Below, in pieces: positions 1-6,946 of a DNA stretch of 64,000 nt. The position numbers and the translations under genes were made by a program. Each line of letters begins with the position of its first letter. The stretch's first letter is position 1. The notes beneath the pieces are model-generated. The model was given only the letters and a program-made list of their open reading frames with translations. It did no database searches and had not been told where the DNA came from. Source of the stretch: Acidobacteriota bacterium (GTDB lineage Bacteria > Acidobacteriota > Terriglobia > Acidiferrales > UBA7541). Location of the stretch: positions 31,984-95,983 of the forward strand of contig QHYH01000111.1 of the NCBI GenBank assembly GCA_003223215.1, written 5' to 3'.

Positions 1-57
1 GCCAAGCGTTCCGGGTCTATCGTCCATGGTAAGAGTGAATTCTTTAGCCGTAGGCAT
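1..57 (-). CDS. ACT-domain protein, N-terminal fragment (cut by window edge)
   Basis: Only the first 19 codons lie inside the window; they read MPTAKEFTLTMDDRPGTLG. The pattern of a beta strand followed by DxRPGTLG is the usual opening of a small ACT-type ligand-binding domain, which in stand-alone form often senses amino acids. The start is supported by a GGGAGG Shine-Dalgarno sequence 8 bases before the ATG. An A/T-rich palindrome at 181-195 lies in its upstream region. With so few residues the family call is an inference; any protein with a leading ACT domain would fit. Confidence 0.6.
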   Translation of the reverse strand, partial: MPTAKEFTLTMDDRPGTLG

Positions 58-170
58 ACTGCAAACCTCCCTTTGATTTCGATAGGGTGCAGGGCGGGAC
101 ATCCTAGTTTGGATTAGAGAGCGGGAGCCACATAATACTCCCCGGTTTTCCCCTCTTCAAGATCGCTTTT

Positions 171-195
171 GGCAAAATCGGCAAAATTATTTTGC
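171..195. promoter_or_regulatory. A/T-rich palindrome, possible operator
   Basis: GGCAAAAT occurs at 171-178 and again at 180-187, and the second copy is part of GCAAAATTATTTTGC (181-195), a 15-base palindrome with only the centre unpaired. It lies about 115-140 bases upstream of the ACT-domain start codon. A regulator site is a guess from symmetry and position. Confidence 0.3.
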
Positions 196-430
196 ATTAA
201 GGGTTTTACCTGAGGGCGAAAATTGGGTCGATCCGAGCGCCTGAATCTAACAGCTTTTTTGATATCCTGAACCTATCCGCGCTCCATCTCCTCTTAGAAA
301 GCTCGACGCGTATTAGGGTGAAGAATCGAACTTCGCCTTTTACCTCATCGCACGGAAGTACGAGGCTTGCGTAAATCACCTGGCGGCACACATCCCCCCC
401 AACTCTCCAGTCCCGCCTTGACGAGTTTCG

Positions 431-628
431 TCACGAGGACTTGAACTTCGACGCCGATCTCATCGAGCCCTCTACTGCCAAGCCCGGGAGAAAACGGTGA
501 AGGCTTACCCGGCTTTCTGTGTCATCGATCATCTGAAAACGTAGTTTTCTGAACTCCTGCCGGATCACGGCATTTGAATTGCTTATCGCTCCAGGAATAA
601 GGAGCAGCATCATCCCTCCACACATCAT
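431..628 (-). CDS. Possible small secreted peptide of unknown function
   Basis: A 65-residue frame that begins with a short hydrophobic stretch (MMCGGMMLLLIPGAIS), then a polar basic tail. In its favour is a GGGAGG Shine-Dalgarno sequence six bases before the first of two consecutive ATG codons. Against it are the lack of any recognised family and its isolated position. It may be the decayed start of a longer secreted protein. I do not assign a function. Confidence 0.2.
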   Translation of the reverse strand: MMCGGMMLLLIPGAISNSNAVIRQEFRKLRFQMIDDTESRVSLHRFLPGLAVEGSMRSASKFKSS

Positions 629-805
629 CCGCGTCCTCCCGTATCTTCGTGTGTGCGGTGGAGTTTGTCGACTGAGTTGCCTCCGCTCTCACTCATCAGG
701 CGCTCCGGCCGGTTTTCCCTCCGGCCTCGTGCGGCGGGGCAGCTAGGGAATGTTGGCCGGCTCCAGAAAATGCGTTTTTACATGATCGCTAACATTCTGT
801 AACTA

Positions 806-834
806 GCGGCGAAATCTCGGCAGAGATTTGCCGC
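806..834. repeat. Strong hairpin downstream of the RES toxin gene
   Basis: GCGGC and AAATCTC pair with GAGATTT and GCCGC around the loop GGCA, giving a 12-pair stem with one bulged base. It lies about 65 bases past the RES stop codon. No T-run follows on either strand, so it is not a canonical intrinsic terminator; it could be a transcript-stabilising hairpin or a REP-like element. Confidence 0.45.
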
Positions 835-900
835 CCCCTACCCGGATTTTTGAGGCTGTCTTGGATTTTCTTCGGCTGCCTGTGAACTATTGCCTGCGCA

Positions 901-1389
901 TCATCGTCTCATCTGGCGATGTTTCGTCCCAAACATGCGTGGATCGTATGCCAGTGGCTCCGGCTCTCGTATCACGAGGCGGTTAAACTCTGAGTGCCCA
1001 GGGTTGATGAGGCAGTTGTGCTCGTCCGGGGCAAGGGCGGAAGGCACCAGGAGTAGACAGTGCTCCCCCCTTCGTAGGAATTCATCGCCGATCCCGGTGA
1101 GCTCCGGCGGTGCCGCGGGAAGTCGCCAATTCGCCCGTAGATGACTGACTTCAACCTCTTCCTGGCTCAAATCGTCGGGCACTTCCGCGACCGCTAGAAC
1201 CAGATCCCTGGGAGTATCATCCTTGTCGAGGTGGACGAAATATTCCAGCATTGCGAGGGACTGGTGTTCTGACGTATAGCTGAGGCGTATGCCGGGGCTC
1301 GACCAGCGCCCACCGTATCGGTAAGCGCCCTCGCCGTCAAAAGGAGTACGGGCGTACTTCTTTCGCAGCACCCGATAGACTCGGTTCAA
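901..1389 (-). CDS. RES-domain toxin of a Xre-RES toxin-antitoxin pair
   Basis: A 162-residue RES-family protein. Members of this family (for example MbcT and ParT) consume or modify with NAD+, which poisons the cell when the antitoxin is lost. The three family hallmarks are visible: the Arg in YRYGGRWSSPG near residue 28, the Glu in LAMLEYFVH near residue 49, and the Ser in NPGHSEFNR near residue 133. Length is typical of the family. The start codon overlaps the last bases of the antitoxin gene (1386-1389, ATGA), so translation is coupled, as usual for these pairs. Which NAD+ reaction it carries out cannot be read from the sequence. Confidence 0.9.
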   Translation of the reverse strand: MNRVYRVLRKKYARTPFDGEGAYRYGGRWSSPGIRLSYTSEHQSLAMLEYFVHLDKDDTPRDLVLAVAEVPDDLSQEEVEVSHLRANWRLPAAPPELTGIGDEFLRRGEHCLLLVPSALAPDEHNCLINPGHSEFNRLVIREPEPLAYDPRMFGTKHRQMRR

Positions 1390-1823
1390 CTGATTCCGCC
1401 GTAGGCAATCCGGCCCAGAATGTTTTCAACCTGGCGAGCACCCAATTCGGTGTCAAGTGCCGCCACCGGCGCAATGCCACCAAGAGCGCCGTTCGGGCGC
1501 TTCAGCCAGCGAATGGCCCTTTCATGGTCACCTAGAAATTCGTCGGCTAAAGCGACGATCCGTGCCAGCCGGTAGAGCCGGTCGGATTCGTAACGCGCCA
1601 GTCGGCCGCTACGTCGACGGCGCTGTAAGCTTCGGGTGGACAAGTCAAGAGCCGTCGCGAGTTCTTTCAGCGTTAAGCCGGAAGCCCGCATCAGTACTTC
1701 TACCGCTGCCGGAGGAAAGCCTTGCCGAATGGCCTCGCGCATATCGTTTTCGCTGGCCAAAGTTCGACCAAACGTCTGTCTCCCGCCCAATTCTCCAAAT
1801 ACGGCCTGTAGCTCTTGTGCCAT
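1386..1823 (-). CDS. Xre/MbcA/ParS-type antitoxin
   Basis: A 145-residue protein with the layout of the Xre-type antitoxins paired with RES toxins. An N-terminal helix-turn-helix region (residues about 45-75, LTLKELATALDLSTRSLQRRR) is followed by the C-terminal toxin-binding DUF2384 region (about 85-145), including the typical ALADEFLGDHERAIRWLKRPNGALGGIAP segment with its AIRWL and P-x-x-x-L-x-G elements. It would neutralise the RES toxin and repress its own operon. The start codon lies inside the left arm of a perfect inverted repeat (1819-1850), a likely autoregulatory operator and a possible mRNA hairpin. The toxin gene follows with a 4-base overlap. Confidence 0.9.
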   Translation of the reverse strand: MAQELQAVFGELGGRQTFGRTLASENDMREAIRQGFPPAAVEVLMRASGLTLKELATALDLSTRSLQRRRRSGRLARYESDRLYRLARIVALADEFLGDHERAIRWLKRPNGALGGIAPVAALDTELGARQVENILGRIAYGGIS

Positions 1824-1850
1824 TTGTCATCCATCATAGCGACAAATGGC
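1819..1850. promoter_or_regulatory. Perfect inverted repeat over the antitoxin start codon
   Basis: GCCATTTGTC (1819-1828) and GACAAATGGC (1841-1850) are a perfect 10-base inverted repeat with a 12-base spacer. The antitoxin ATG (1821-1823, minus strand) sits in one arm, so the site could act as an autorepressor operator. In the transcript the same arms would form a stem that hides the start codon and the GGAUGAC sequence before it. A related half site, GTCAAATG, follows at about 1857. Confidence 0.65.
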
Positions 1851-2226
1851 GCAGATGTCAAATGACCGCCGCGGGGTGCGCGGGATAGGTAAAAACGAAA
1901 GTTCTGAAATCGTTTCTGGAGAGCGCGCCACTTATTCTCCTAGAATCAAACCGTTGCGGCGAAATGAAACATCTGGTGTTTTCCGTCCATTCCGTCCAAA
2001 TAACTGCTTTTTGAAGACTTTTTGGACGGAAGTACGAAACCAAGGCGCAATTTCTGGAGCCCACTCCTTGATAAAATGCAGCGGCCTCTCGAACCTTATC
2101 GTAGACGAATCGGCCAGTTTTGCTTCGGTCGGGAGGGGAGAAGAAGCGCCGCAAGGTGATTTCTGGGAACACGTTAGCCGTCCAAACCCGGTGTCTAATG
2201 AGACACTAATTTTCCACAGGCACAAG
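1824..2226. other. Intergenic region with several inverted repeats
   Basis: This stretch separates the toxin-antitoxin pair from the small Cys-rich gene. It carries the right arm of the operator at 1819-1850, the TTCCGTCCA repeat group at 1981-2031, and a short hairpin GTGTCT-AATG-AGACAC (2191-2206) just before the next gene. An open frame runs through it on the plus strand, but the part before 2227 has no domain character and I treat it as non-coding. Confidence 0.45.
1981..2031. repeat. TTCCGTCCA repeat group (two direct, one inverted)
   Basis: TTCCGTCCA starts at 1981 and again at 1990. The second copy extends to TTCCGTCCAAA (1990-2000), which is matched by the perfect reverse complement TTTGGACGGAA (2021-2031) across a 20-base spacer. 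Three copies of one 9-base word in 51 bases suggest a protein-binding site rather than chance. Confidence 0.5.
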
Positions 2227-2562
2227 GTGAACTTCCTGCTCGAAAAACGCCATGCAAACCCCAAAATACGCCAATTTGCAGCTCAACGGTGCTCTGTCTG
2301 TCATTATCCCTGGCCAACGGGACAGGTTGCGCTGATTCATACACTCTGGCACCGTCGCGGCATGACACTGAAGAAAATCATCGTACTCGATCCAGATGCA
2401 AGTTTTGAGCGGGCCTCGCGGCACCTGCACAAATGCAGGAAGTGCCGAAATGCCGGGATGGAATGGGCGCGACGGAAAAAATTGTGTCGTCGGGGCCGCC
2501 AGTTGTTGGAGGACTTGGAGCGGATAGAGCGAATCTATGAGGGAACCGAGCTTGCGGCCTAA
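2227..2562 (+). CDS. Small Cys/His-rich protein of unknown function
   Basis: A GTG start at 2227 gives 112 residues. The core holds CSVCHYP near residue 23 and, after a helix-turn-helix-like stretch (LIHTLWHRRGMTLKKIIVL), the pattern SRHLHKCRKC near residue 72. CxxCH followed about 45 residues later by RHxxxC is reminiscent of small uncharacterised proteins with a zinc-binding knuckle and a short DNA-binding-like helix pair. The C-terminal third is highly charged and probably helical. The start is uncertain: the frame is open back to 1846, and no clear Shine-Dalgarno sequence marks any start. No function is assigned; it could be a DNA-associated protein. Confidence 0.4.
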   Translation: MNFLLEKRHANPKIRQFAAQRCSVCHYPWPTGQVALIHTLWHRRGMTLKKIIVLDPDASFERASRHLHKCRKCRNAGMEWARRKKLCRRGRQLLEDLERIERIYEGTELAA

Positions 2563-2687
2563 CGCGGTCGCCAGCATTTCCAAGTGACAGAATGGCTCAA
2601 TTTTTTTCTTGGCGAACTGTTCTTTCCCCCGGGTGCCCTCCCTTTCATGCACCGCAGTGGCACAATGAGATCGGACAGCTGGTCCTT

Positions 2688-4004
2688 CTATGAGCTTGCG
2701 CTGTCTGCGACTTCTCCGAGCAGGTGGTGCTCGAGAGCATCCCGATCGAGTTCGTTCTCCCAGCGAGCGATCACCAAGGTGGCGACGGCGTTGCCGGTCA
2801 TGTTGACGACCGCGCGGCACATGCTGAGAAAGCGATCGATGCCAAGAATCAGCGCCATTCCCGCAACCGGTATCGCAGGGATGACCATCATGGTGGCGAC
2901 GAGCGCGATAAAAGCGGCTCCTTGCACGCCGCTCGCGCCTTTGGAAGTAAGCACGGCGACTCCCAGGATCGTAAACTGCTGTGTCAGGGTCAGGTGCGTG
3001 TTGGTCGCCTGGGCTACGAAAAGCGCCGCAAGAGTCATGTAGAGACTGGTGCCATCGGCATTGAAGGTATACCCGGTCGGAACCACGAGACCGACCAGGG
3101 TTTTCGAGCATCCGAGTTTTTCGAGTTTGGCCATTAGAGCGGGCAGCACAGGTTCCGAGGAGCTTGTTGCCAGCACGACGAGAATCTCCTCACGGAGGAA
3201 CCAGAGGAACCGGAAAATTCCGAAGCCTGCCACATGCGCAATGGCCCCGAGCAAGACCACCACGAACAGGGTGGACGTAATGTAGAGCGTAGCCAGTAGT
3301 TTCGCGAGAGGGCCGAGCGACGCCAAACCGTATTTGCCGACAGTGAAGGCCATAGCGCCGAAGGCTCCAATGGGGGCAAAACGCATGAGGATGGCAACGA
3401 CTCCAAAAACGACTCGAGTCAAACTGTCCAAGAGGTCGACAAGTGGCCTGCCGCGCGAGCCTGCCAGAGACAACGCAAAGCCGAAGAGCAGAGAGACAAG
3501 GAGCACCTGAAGGATGTCTCCCCTCGCGAACGCGTCGAAGACCGTGGCGGGGATGATGTGCATGAGAAAGTCCGCAACGCTCTGTGCTCTGGCCTGTCCC
3601 GCATAATCTGCCACAGCTCTCGCGTCCAGAGTCGCGGGATTGACATTGAAGCCGCTACCGGGATGCACCAGGTTACCGACAACGAGTCCGATCAGAAGCG
3701 CAAGTGTCGAGACAAGTTCGAAATACAGCAAAGCCTTACCGCCGACACGGCCGACTTTCTTCATGTCTTCCATGCCCGCAATCCCGGTGACCAGGGTGCA
3801 GAAGATGACCAACGTGATGATCATGGTGATCAAGCGAATAAAGGCGTCGCCGAGGGGCTTCATTGCGACAGCCTTTGCGGGGCTGATATAACCGAGGAGG
3901 ATGGCCATAGCGACGCCGAGCAGTACTTGGAAAGATAGGCCGGTGTAGAAAGGCTTCTTGCGTGGAGGCGAGGCACTCGCAGTTGCGGCGGCAGGAATCA
4001 GCAT
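2688..4004 (-). CDS. dctA: C4-dicarboxylate/cation symporter DctA
   Basis: A 438-residue inner-membrane symporter of the dicarboxylate/amino acid:cation symporter family. DctA members import succinate, fumarate, malate and related acids. Several hydrophobic segments are visible, with the family signatures in the second half: a serine-rich turn ([13 protein letters not shown], near 280), [19 protein letters not shown] (near 305) and the re-entrant loop [15 protein letters not shown] (near 354). Length is normal. The ATG follows AAGGG by 7 bases, and that sequence overlaps the end of the preceding PrpD gene (stop at 4008), so the two are co-transcribed. It is the last gene of the minus-strand carboxylate run, suggesting that it brings in the acid handled by TarD and the PrpD proteins. 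Confidence 0.93.
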   Translation of the reverse strand: MLIPAAATASASPPRKKPFYTGLSFQVLLGVAMAILLGYISPAKAVAMKPLGDAFIRLITMIITLVIFCTLVTGIAGMEDMKKVGRVGGKALLYFELVSTLALLIGLVVGNLVHPGSGFNVNPATLDARAVADYAGQARAQSVADFLMHIIPATVFDAFARGDILQVLLVSLLFGFALSLAGSRGRPLVDLLDSLTRVVFGVVAILMRFAPIGAFGAMAFTVGKYGLASLGPLAKLLATLYITSTLFVVVLLGAIAHVAGFGIFRFLWFLREEILVVLATSSSEPVLPALMAKLEKLGCSKTLVGLVVPTGYTFNADGTSLYMTLAALFVAQATNTHLTLTQQFTILGVAVLTSKGASGVQGAAFIALVATMMVIPAIPVAGMALILGIDRFLSMCRAVVNMTGNAVATLVIARWENELDRDALEHHLLGEVADSASS

Positions 4005-4007
4005 CGC

Positions 4008-5552
4008 TCAGCCCTTTTGAAGCGCTTGGCGCAGTTCGCGAATATCGCGTAGAGTTTCCAAAGCTAGCAGCTTGTCAATAAGGGCGGAGCCGCCCGCGGC
4101 GCCAAGAACGGGAGTAATTAAGTCGCGAGCCTTGGCAACGATTTCTTCACGAGTCATGGGATTTTCCGCGGTGCCACGGACGTCGCGAACCCACTCCGTG
4201 AGCTGTGTGCCATCCGCAAGCGTAAATTCGACGATGGCTTCGCGGCGCGGGCGCCGGGCATCGATGCGCGGGTCGGCAACCACGTCGACTTTGGCACGCT
4301 GGCGCAAAACGGTGGGATCCTGCATGCGCGCCTTGTCATGCGCCGAAGCAAAGGTGACCGTTTTGTCGAGGAGCATTACCGCGATCATGTGTTGCAGGCA
4401 GATATCGGGCATTTCACGGTTACTTACGGTATTGGCCTCATCGCTGGCGATGTGCACCACGACTTTCTGAACTTCGTCCGCGGTAAAGGATCGTTTCCGG
4501 AAGAAGCCAGCAAGCGCGTCAAGCGGCGCTTGAATCGGGGAGCCCACCGTCCACTTCTTGATGTTGGTGCGCGTGATTTCATAGCGCTCGCCAAGTCCGT
4601 TGATAAGTTGGGACGGGTCAGCTTTCACGACGCCATTTTCCCTAGGTGCGTACGCCTCGAAAAAATTGTCGGATCCGGAGAAGACGTCATCGACGCCGGT
4701 CCAGCCCGAGCGAATGAGCATGGCGGCGGCCACGCCGCCCGCGGCTGGTTTTCCCCCGAAGAGAAAGGCTTTTTCCATGTGTTCCGCGTCGCGCGCCCAG
4801 GCGCCGATTCCGGACGTCTGCTGCGCAGCATAGTCGAGCAGAAAACGAAACTGCGGTGCGTTCAAGCCCGCTGCACAGCCGGCGGCCGCGCCCGCAGCAA
4901 ACGCAGCAACCGTGCCATGCGTACTGCGATGCGTGGCCGCCTGGTAGCCGGGACCGCCGATGCTCATGGTCACGCGCGGCCCGACATCATAGCCGAGCGT
5001 GACGGCGCGAAGAAAGTGAGCCCCGCTGATGCCGAACTGCTCCGCAGCAGCGAATGCAGCGGGCACAACCGAAGCGCCGGGATGCGAGCGAGACGGGCCG
5101 TGAGAGTCGTCGGTCTCATCGGAATGGGCGAGGACGCCATTGGCAAATGCAGCTTCGAGGGGTCCGCACACTATTCTTGAAGCGACTACGGTTGCGACCT
5201 CTTTTCCACCGTACGCTTGCGCAAACTGCAAAGCCGCGCGGCCTGGCGGTAATTCGGAACCTGACGTCATGGCGGCAAAGGTGTCCAGGATGTGATGCTT
5301 GGCCTTTTCCACGACTTCCTCCGGGAGTGGGCGCGTCCCAGCCTGGCTCATGTAACTGCTGAGCTTCTCCATGATCGGGCTGGTCGCCGGAGACGACGGA
5401 GGCTGGTCTTGCTCAGAAGGTGGTCGGGCAAGAGTCGCGTCGGATGGCAGAGCTGCGGATAGCAGGGCCAAGCCCGCAAACTCAAACAGGCTGCGCCGCG
5501 TAAGAGCACGGGCGCTTCGGGCCGGCTCCTGGCTTCTTTGGTTAGGTACCAT
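4008..5552 (-). CDS. Tat-exported MmgE/PrpD-family protein (copy 1)
   Basis: A 514-residue protein of the MmgE/PrpD fold (2-methylcitrate dehydratase, cis-aconitate decarboxylase, iminodisuccinate epimerase relatives). The ATG at 5552 is preceded by AGGAG at 9 bases. The N-terminus then carries a twin-arginine signal, TRRSLFEFAGLALLSA, ending near residue 40, which is unusual because known family enzymes act in the cytosol. The family motif HSDETDDSHGPSRSHPG is present, as is the lysine of EKAFLFGGKPAAGG. Where catalytic relatives have KPYP...H, this protein reads KKWTVGSPIQ, so the His is replaced by Gln. It is closely similar to the copy at 6947-8470. The reaction is not known; isomerisation or dehydration of a hydroxy-dicarboxylate is the inference from tarD next door. 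Confidence 0.85.
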   Translation of the reverse strand: MVPNQRSQEPARSARALTRRSLFEFAGLALLSAALPSDATLARPPSEQDQPPSSPATSPIMEKLSSYMSQAGTRPLPEEVVEKAKHHILDTFAAMTSGSELPPGRAALQFAQAYGGKEVATVVASRIVCGPLEAAFANGVLAHSDETDDSHGPSRSHPGASVVPAAFAAAEQFGISGAHFLRAVTLGYDVGPRVTMSIGGPGYQAATHRSTHGTVAAFAAGAAAGCAAGLNAPQFRFLLDYAAQQTSGIGAWARDAEHMEKAFLFGGKPAAGGVAAAMLIRSGWTGVDDVFSGSDNFFEAYAPRENGVVKADPSQLINGLGERYEITRTNIKKWTVGSPIQAPLDALAGFFRKRSFTADEVQKVVVHIASDEANTVSNREMPDICLQHMIAVMLLDKTVTFASAHDKARMQDPTVLRQRAKVDVVADPRIDARRPRREAIVEFTLADGTQLTEWVRDVRGTAENPMTREEIVAKARDLITPVLGAAGGSALIDKLLALETLRDIRELRQALQKG

Positions 5553-5733
5553 TCTGTGGTTCTCCTGGCGGGCGGACGGCGCCCGGAAGAAACGGATTTG
5601 CGAGCGGCGCCAAGAGGGCGACTCCGCCGGGTACAGACGATATTTCAGCAAAAGATCTAATACCTGAAAAAAAGATTAATTTCTTTTTAGACAGAAGCAG
5701 TACCTTGAGCGACCTTGACACTACACGTACCCA

Positions 5734-6900
5734 CTACTCTGCGACTGCCTTCATGACGCGGTCGAGCTCGTTCTTTGTTTCGAAGCCGATACCGGGAACA
5801 TCCGGCAATCTGACATAACCGTTTTCGACCGGGATGCCGTCCGCAAATCCGCCGAAAGGCTGGAAGACGCCGGGATAGGATTCATTGCCGCCTAGACCGA
5901 GGCCTGCCGCAATGTTAAGCGACATCTGGTGTCCACCGTGAGGAATGCAGCGCGCGGAAGACCAGCCATAATCCTTCAGCATTTCGAGGATGCGGAGATA
6001 TTCCACCAAGCCGTAACTCAGCGCGCAGTCGAATTGCAAAACATCCCGATCGGGCCGCAAGCCCGCGTAACGGATAAGATTGCGCGCGTCCTGCAAGGAG
6101 AAGAGATTCTCTCCGGTGGCCATCGGCCCTGGATAGTGGTCAGCGAGCTTGGCCTGGAGTTCGTAATCCAGGGGATCGCCCGGTTCTTCGTACCAGCGAA
6201 GACCATAGGGAGCGAGTGCTCGCGCATAGGCGATGGCCGTGTCCGGGTCAAAGCGCCCGTTGGCGTCCACTGCCAGCTGATCTGGAGTTTTCAAGATTTT
6301 GAGCACGGCTTCGATGCGGCGCAAATCCTCGGACAGAGGCGCACCGCCGATTTTCATTTTCACGACGGAGTACCCGAGGGCGAGATAGCTTCGCATTTCG
6401 TCCTGCAAGGCAGGGAGGTTTTTGTTGGGGTAGTAGTAGCCGCCCGCGGCGTAAACGAACACTTTGCTTTCGAAGTGTCCTTCCCGGTAGCGGTTGGCCA
6501 AGAGGCGATGTAAAGGCATACCAGCAATTTTTGCGACCGCATCCCAAACGGCCATATCCAGCACACCGACGGCGACGGAGCGCTCGCCGTGCCCTCCGGG
6601 CTTTTCATTCCCCATGACGATGGCCCAAATGCGATGCGGATCGAAGTTTTCCCCGGTCTCGTCGAGCAGTGAGTCGGGCGGCGCAGCCTTAAGACGAGGC
6701 AGGAAGCGGTCGCGCAATAGCCCGCTAGGCGCGTACCGACCATTCGAATTGAAGCCGTATCCGACAATCGGCTTGCTGTCCCGCACGGCGTCGGTCACGA
6801 GCGCCAAGACGCTCACCGTCATCTGGCTAAAGTCGATGTAGGCGTTACGAATGTCCGACTTGATCGGGACGACCGTCTCACGGATATCGACGATGCGCAC
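5734..6900 (-). CDS. tarD: D-tartrate dehydratase (enolase superfamily)
   Basis: A 388-residue enolase-superfamily enzyme closely resembling, from memory, the D-tartrate dehydratase of Bradyrhizobium along its whole length; it would convert D-tartrate to oxaloacetate. All expected active-site residues are visible: the base in VVKMKIGG (K183), Mg2+ ligands D212 (AVDANGRF), E238 (WYEEPGDP) and E264 (ATGENLF), and the acid/base H321 (CIPHGGHQM). The conserved GYGFNSNGRY loop and IRNAYIDF opening also match. I chose the GTG start at 6900 because AGAGGA lies 6 bases upstream and the length then matches the known enzyme; an ATG 11 codons upstream is less likely. It sits between two near-identical PrpD genes. 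Confidence 0.93.
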   Translation of the reverse strand: MRIVDIRETVVPIKSDIRNAYIDFSQMTVSVLALVTDAVRDSKPIVGYGFNSNGRYAPSGLLRDRFLPRLKAAPPDSLLDETGENFDPHRIWAIVMGNEKPGGHGERSVAVGVLDMAVWDAVAKIAGMPLHRLLANRYREGHFESKVFVYAAGGYYYPNKNLPALQDEMRSYLALGYSVVKMKIGGAPLSEDLRRIEAVLKILKTPDQLAVDANGRFDPDTAIAYARALAPYGLRWYEEPGDPLDYELQAKLADHYPGPMATGENLFSLQDARNLIRYAGLRPDRDVLQFDCALSYGLVEYLRILEMLKDYGWSSARCIPHGGHQMSLNIAAGLGLGGNESYPGVFQPFGGFADGIPVENGYVRLPDVPGIGFETKNELDRVMKAVAE

Positions 6901-6946
6901 AGTGATTCCTCTTCTAGCCGGCAAGTCCCACAATAAACGAGACTCG

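Larger units (their letters stand above)
58..900. other. Gene-poor stretch upstream of the ACT-domain gene
   Basis: I see no convincing long gene here. It holds an A/T-rich palindrome (171-195), one possible small secreted peptide gene (431-628, minus) and a strong hairpin (806-834). The reading frame at 206-391 (minus) has no recognisable domain or ribosome binding site and I do not support it. Confidence 0.5.

Noticed and set aside
1846..2226. Upstream extension of the small Cys-rich frame, starting MAQMSNDRR
   Set aside because: Its MAQ start is only the mirror image of the antitoxin start in the inverted repeat, and the segment contains repeat elements and no domain.
2206..3111. A 301-codon open frame on the minus strand overlapping dctA and the small Cys-rich gene
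   Set aside because: Low-complexity Arg-rich translation, out of frame with dctA, no start signal.
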